In this document: positions 36,207 to 38,709 of the stretch, piece after piece | Layout: every line of letters begins with the position of its first letter | Position numbering within the stretch: position 1 is the first letter of the stretch | Source: Acidobacteriota bacterium | GTDB lineage: Bacteria; Acidobacteriota; JAAYUB01 | DNA length: 38,709 bases | NCBI GenBank assembly: GCA_012517875.1 | Contig: JAAYUB010000030.1 | Span: forward strand, 1-38,709 | Direction of reading: 5' to 3' | Translations under genes and position numbers: made by a program | The notes under the pieces: generated by a model | What the model saw: the letters and a program-made list of their open reading frames with translations, nothing else | Database searches by the model: none | Told to the model about the DNA's origin: nothing

Positions 36207-38198
36207 TCACACCACCGCCATCCAGATCAGGGTGACGGCCAGAAAGACCAGGCCGTAGAAAATGTAGCGCTGGGTGCTGCCGCTTTGGATCCACGTGAAG
36301 CGCGTTAAGAACCGGTTCAGACGGTTCACCAACGGCTGGATCAGCCAGGCCTCGAAGATGTTCCCCGGATGGGTTTCAAACGAGGCCGAGTCGGGGAAGA
36401 AGCCCGTCGGCTGCTCGAGCTTCGTCTCCAGCGCCAGCACCGGATTGGTCAGGGCCAGCACCGGCGCGGCGAACGACGAGGCCGTGTACTGCATCCGGGG
36501 CGTCCCCGCCCCGTAGCCGCAATCCCACGTCCGGAAGGTTTCCACCGGTCGGCCGCCGAGCAGCAGTCGGCGCAACGCCATCAGCCCCGCGGTCAGGACG
36601 ACCAATCCCGCTGCAATGAGCGAGATGCGCTGCAGCAATTCGAGCACCGGCAGGCGGGCCGGCAGCGCTGTCGCACCAGCCAGCAGGCGGGCCGCCGGCA
36701 GGACCAGCGTCACCGCCGCCTGCGGCAGCACGCCGATGAGCAGGGCCAGGGCGCCGAGCAGAAGCATGGGTCCGCGCATGCTCCAGCCGGGATCGCGCAT
36801 GTCCGGCGGCGGCGGCTGACGGGGAATTCCCAGGAAGGCCACACCGCAGACCTTGGCGAAGCAGATGAGCGCCAGCACGCCCACCAGCGCCAGCACCGCC
36901 ATCACCAGGGCGGACACCAGCACCAGCGCCACCCGCTGGCCCACCAAACCGCTGAACGCGGCGGCGTACACCAGAAACTCGCTGACGAACCCGTTGAAGG
37001 GCGGCAGGCCGCAGATGGCCGCGGAGCCCACGATGAACAGTCCGGCCGTGACCGGCATGCGGCGGGCGATGCCGCCCATCCGCTCGAGGTCGCGGGTGTG
37101 CAGCCGCCGGTAGACCGCGCCGGCGGCGTAAAACAGCAACGCCTTGAAGATGGAATGGTTCAGGACGTGCAACACGGCGCCGGCGAAGCCGAGGAAGGCG
37201 ATCATGGGGGCGCTGTACGCCAGTCCGAGCATGCCCATGCCGATGCCCAGACCGATGATGCCGATGTTCTCCACGCTGTGGTAGGCCAGCAGGCGTTTCA
37301 GGTCGTGCTGGGCGATGTCGTACACCACCCCGAGCACCGCCGAGGCGGCGGCAATGGCAAGGACGGCCAGCGCCAGTTCCACCGGCGGCTTGCCCAGCCA
37401 CGACACGACGCGCAGGATGCCATAGATGCCCGTCTTGATCATGATCCCCGACATGATGCCGGACACGTGCGACGGTGCCGCCGGGTGGGCCCGGGGCAGC
37501 CATGTCTGCAAGGGAACAAAGCCGGCCTTGATGCCGAATCCGGCAAAGAAGAGGAGGAAAATCCCCGGCGCAGGGAACTTCAGATCCTGGAAAACAGCGG
37601 CGAAGTGTCGGAAATCCATCCCTGCCCCGCGGCCGCCGACGAAGAGGAATCCGGTGATGAGACAGACCACGCCAACGTGCATGGATACGAGGTAGTTCAG
37701 ACCGGCGTCCACCACCTCGTCCTTCCAGTGCTCGGTGACCACCAAGAAGAAGGACGCCAGCGACATGATCTCCCACACAATGAGGAAAGCCAGGGCGTGC
37801 TGCACCACCGTCACCAGCAGCATGCTGGCGGTGAGCAGGCCGAGACAGAAGAAGTGACCGCCCAGCCGCTCCGGCCTGACCGACGCGGCATCGGATCCGG
37901 CGCGGAGATAGCCGGTGCCATAGATCCCGCCCAGCAGACAGGTCAGGGCGATAGCCAGGGCGAAGAACGCCGACAGCGGATCCAGCACCAACGGTACGTC
38001 ACCGAAGAGCGGTCCCGCGGCAAGCACCCGGGTCTCCGTCCCGCCACTCCAGATGGCGAGCCAGGCGCCGACCATGACCACCAGACAACCGGCGGCGGAC
38101 AGCAGGGTGCTGAGGCGGCTCTTCCAGTCGGCGGGGACGACCAGGGCAGCTAGGCTGCCGGTCAGGATGAGAGTGATCCCGATGACGAACAGATCCAT
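36207..38198 (-). CDS. hyfB: HyfB-like antiporter-type membrane subunit
   Basis: The 663-residue protein is the first gene of the operon. It has about sixteen helices, the antiporter core (WEIMSLASFFLVVTEHW with the key Glu, GFGIKAGFVPLQTWLPRAHP with the key Lys, and LLAYHSVENIGIIGLG) and the HyfB-type tail (TWDCGYGAGTPRMQYTASSFA). It would move protons or sodium ions, coupled to electron transfer in the soluble arm. The ATG has GGAG seven bases upstream. A good promoter lies about 150 bases upstream (38346-38374). The order B-C-E-F-large-small matches hydrogenase-4-type operons. Confidence 0.93.
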   Translation of the reverse strand: MDLFVIGITLILTGSLAALVVPADWKSRLSTLLSAAGCLVVMVGAWLAIWSGGTETRVLAAGPLFGDVPLVLDPLSAFFALAIALTCLLGGIYGTGYLRAGSDAASVRPERLGGHFFCLGLLTASMLLVTVVQHALAFLIVWEIMSLASFFLVVTEHWKDEVVDAGLNYLVSMHVGVVCLITGFLFVGGRGAGMDFRHFAAVFQDLKFPAPGIFLLFFAGFGIKAGFVPLQTWLPRAHPAAPSHVSGIMSGIMIKTGIYGILRVVSWLGKPPVELALAVLAIAAASAVLGVVYDIAQHDLKRLLAYHSVENIGIIGLGIGMGMLGLAYSAPMIAFLGFAGAVLHVLNHSIFKALLFYAAGAVYRRLHTRDLERMGGIARRMPVTAGLFIVGSAAICGLPPFNGFVSEFLVYAAAFSGLVGQRVALVLVSALVMAVLALVGVLALICFAKVCGVAFLGIPRQPPPPDMRDPGWSMRGPMLLLGALALLIGVLPQAAVTLVLPAARLLAGATALPARLPVLELLQRISLIAAGLVVLTAGLMALRRLLLGGRPVETFRTWDCGYGAGTPRMQYTASSFAAPVLALTNPVLALETKLEQPTGFFPDSASFETHPGNIFEAWLIQPLVNRLNRFLTRFTWIQSGSTQRYIFYGLVFLAVTLIWMAVV

Positions 38199-38552
38199 GA
38201 CGTACTCCGGGGATGCCGGACCCCTGAACCGGGCCAGGCAACCAGTCCGCTCAACGTGGGCTGGTCAGTGCGTCCGCCCGGTTGCGGGCCCCATCAGTCG
38301 GGCCGTCCGGGCCGGATGAATCGGCGGCACCCCGCGAAAGCGCCGATTGTAAAACCGGAGATATGGAAACTCAAGGGAAATTCTTCGCCGCCGAAGCAGC
38401 TCGGATTTCCGTTCAGCTGGGTCTATCACTCGATGAATATCCGCTTGGCTGTCCCCCGGGCTGCGGCCCGGACCCTGCCCATTGCACCGTGGGCGGATCC
38501 AGAGTGTCGGCATACCGTCATGCATCGATCCGACCGACCGCTGTCACGCCAT
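38199..38552. other. Gene-free region between tRNA-Asp terminator and the operon
   Basis: No credible protein gene is seen here; short frames on both strands lack a ribosome site and any recognisable similarity. It holds the operon promoter (38346-38374) and a leader of roughly 140 bases. Confidence 0.6.
38346..38374 (-). promoter_or_regulatory. Sigma70-type promoter of the hydrogenase-4-like operon
   Basis: On the minus strand TTGAGT (38374-38369) and TACAAT (38351-38346) are 17 bases apart. It points towards the HyfB-like gene, leaving a leader of about 140 bases. The strong match suggests housekeeping transcription instead of a special sigma factor. Confidence 0.65.
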
Positions 38553-38576
38553 AAAAAAGCCTCCCCGAAGGGAGGC
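38553..38576 (-). terminator. Intrinsic terminator of tRNA-Asp
   Basis: On the minus strand GCCTCCC, loop TTCG, GGGAGGC forms a perfect stem directly followed by six T residues (38558-38553). It starts seven bases after the tRNA end. Confidence 0.92.
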
Positions 38577-38582
38577 TGAATA

Positions 38583-38659
38583 TGGCGGGGTTGACGAGAC
38601 TCGAACTCGCGACCTTCGGCGTGACAGGCCGACGTTCTAACCAACTGAACTACAACCCC
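38583..38659 (-). tRNA. tRNA-Asp (GTC)
   Basis: The 77-base sequence folds as a full cloverleaf on the minus strand: acceptor stem GGGGTTG/CAACCCC, D arm with AGTTGGTTA, anticodon loop CTGTCAC giving anticodon GTC, and T loop TTCGAGT. G73 is present, as expected for Asp, and the CCA end is encoded. A T-run terminator follows seven bases later. Confidence 0.97.
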
Positions 38660-38709
38660 GCGTGCTTTAAAGACCCGTGATCCGTTTCCTGGTGGGCGGT
38701 ACAGGGCTC

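Noticed and set aside
36369-38153. 594-codon open frame antisense to the HyfB-like gene
   Set aside because: Low-complexity His/Gln/Arg-rich product, a typical shadow of a hydrophobic gene.
30737-38198. True H2-evolving NiFe hydrogenase (formate hydrogenlyase)
   Set aside because: The large subunit lacks both CxxC pairs, and no formate dehydrogenase or hyp gene is present.
38426-38644. 72-codon frame on the minus strand over tRNA-Asp
   Set aside because: It reads through the tRNA and its terminator, a common false gene call.

Overview
This 38.7 kb window is GC-rich, densely coding bacterial chromosome (not phage, plasmid or IS-rich). The gene set fits a heterotrophic Acidobacteriota-like lineage: two-component-propeller proteins ending in GGDEF, a Ser/Thr kinase with a TolB-like and TPR extension, a tricorn-type S41 peptidase, a prolyl oligopeptidase, and Gram-negative outer-membrane and periplasmic proteins. 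The phylum is inferred from gene families only. Most genes have a GGAGG-type ribosome binding site, and several have clear sigma70-type promoters with a TACAAT -10 box.

Layout. 1-5040: two propeller/GGDEF signalling proteins (one cut by the left edge) flank a secreted protein with a tandem discoidin-like repeat. 5038-6807: a DUF72 protein and a divergent acyl-ACP thioesterase. 6902-12484: a large MscS-type channel with a duplicated periplasmic module, downstream of a tricorn-like protease. 12608-17338: SixA-like phosphatase, FabF, and a three-part protein (acyl-adenylating domain, acyl carrier domain, PlsC acyltransferase). 17548-21571: a coiled-coil porin, a TlpA-type thioredoxin and an APC amino-acid permease. 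21827-27933: a secreted protein with a BamE-like tail, a one-chain iron-sulfur L-serine dehydratase, an ornithine cyclodeaminase-family enzyme, and a Ser/Thr kinase. 27998-30523: a small membrane protein and a prolyl oligopeptidase.

30737-38198 (minus strand) is the most interesting region. It is a compact operon for a membrane complex built like hydrogenase-4/complex I: HyfB-, HyfC-, HyfE- and HyfF-like membrane subunits, a NuoC/NuoD-like large subunit, and a fused ferredoxin/NuoB-like small subunit. The large subunit has none of the CxxC motifs that hold a NiFe site, and no hyp maturation gene is in the window, so the complex resembles the Ehr group (energy-converting hydrogenase-related complexes) rather than an H2-producing enzyme. 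All twelve iron-sulfur cysteines of the small subunit are present. The large-subunit frame is cut by one in-frame TAG at a position that is a conserved Glu in relatives, with an ATG directly after it: a nonsense mutation, a base error, or a split or recoded gene. A good promoter precedes the operon, and a tRNA-Asp(GTC) with its own terminator lies at the right edge.

Together, the two peptidases, permease, serine dehydratase and cyclodeaminase suggest growth on peptides and amino acids, the thioesterase/FabF/three-part acylase genes suggest acyl-chain recycling into lipids, and the Ehr-like complex would link a soluble electron carrier to ion pumping. These links are inference.
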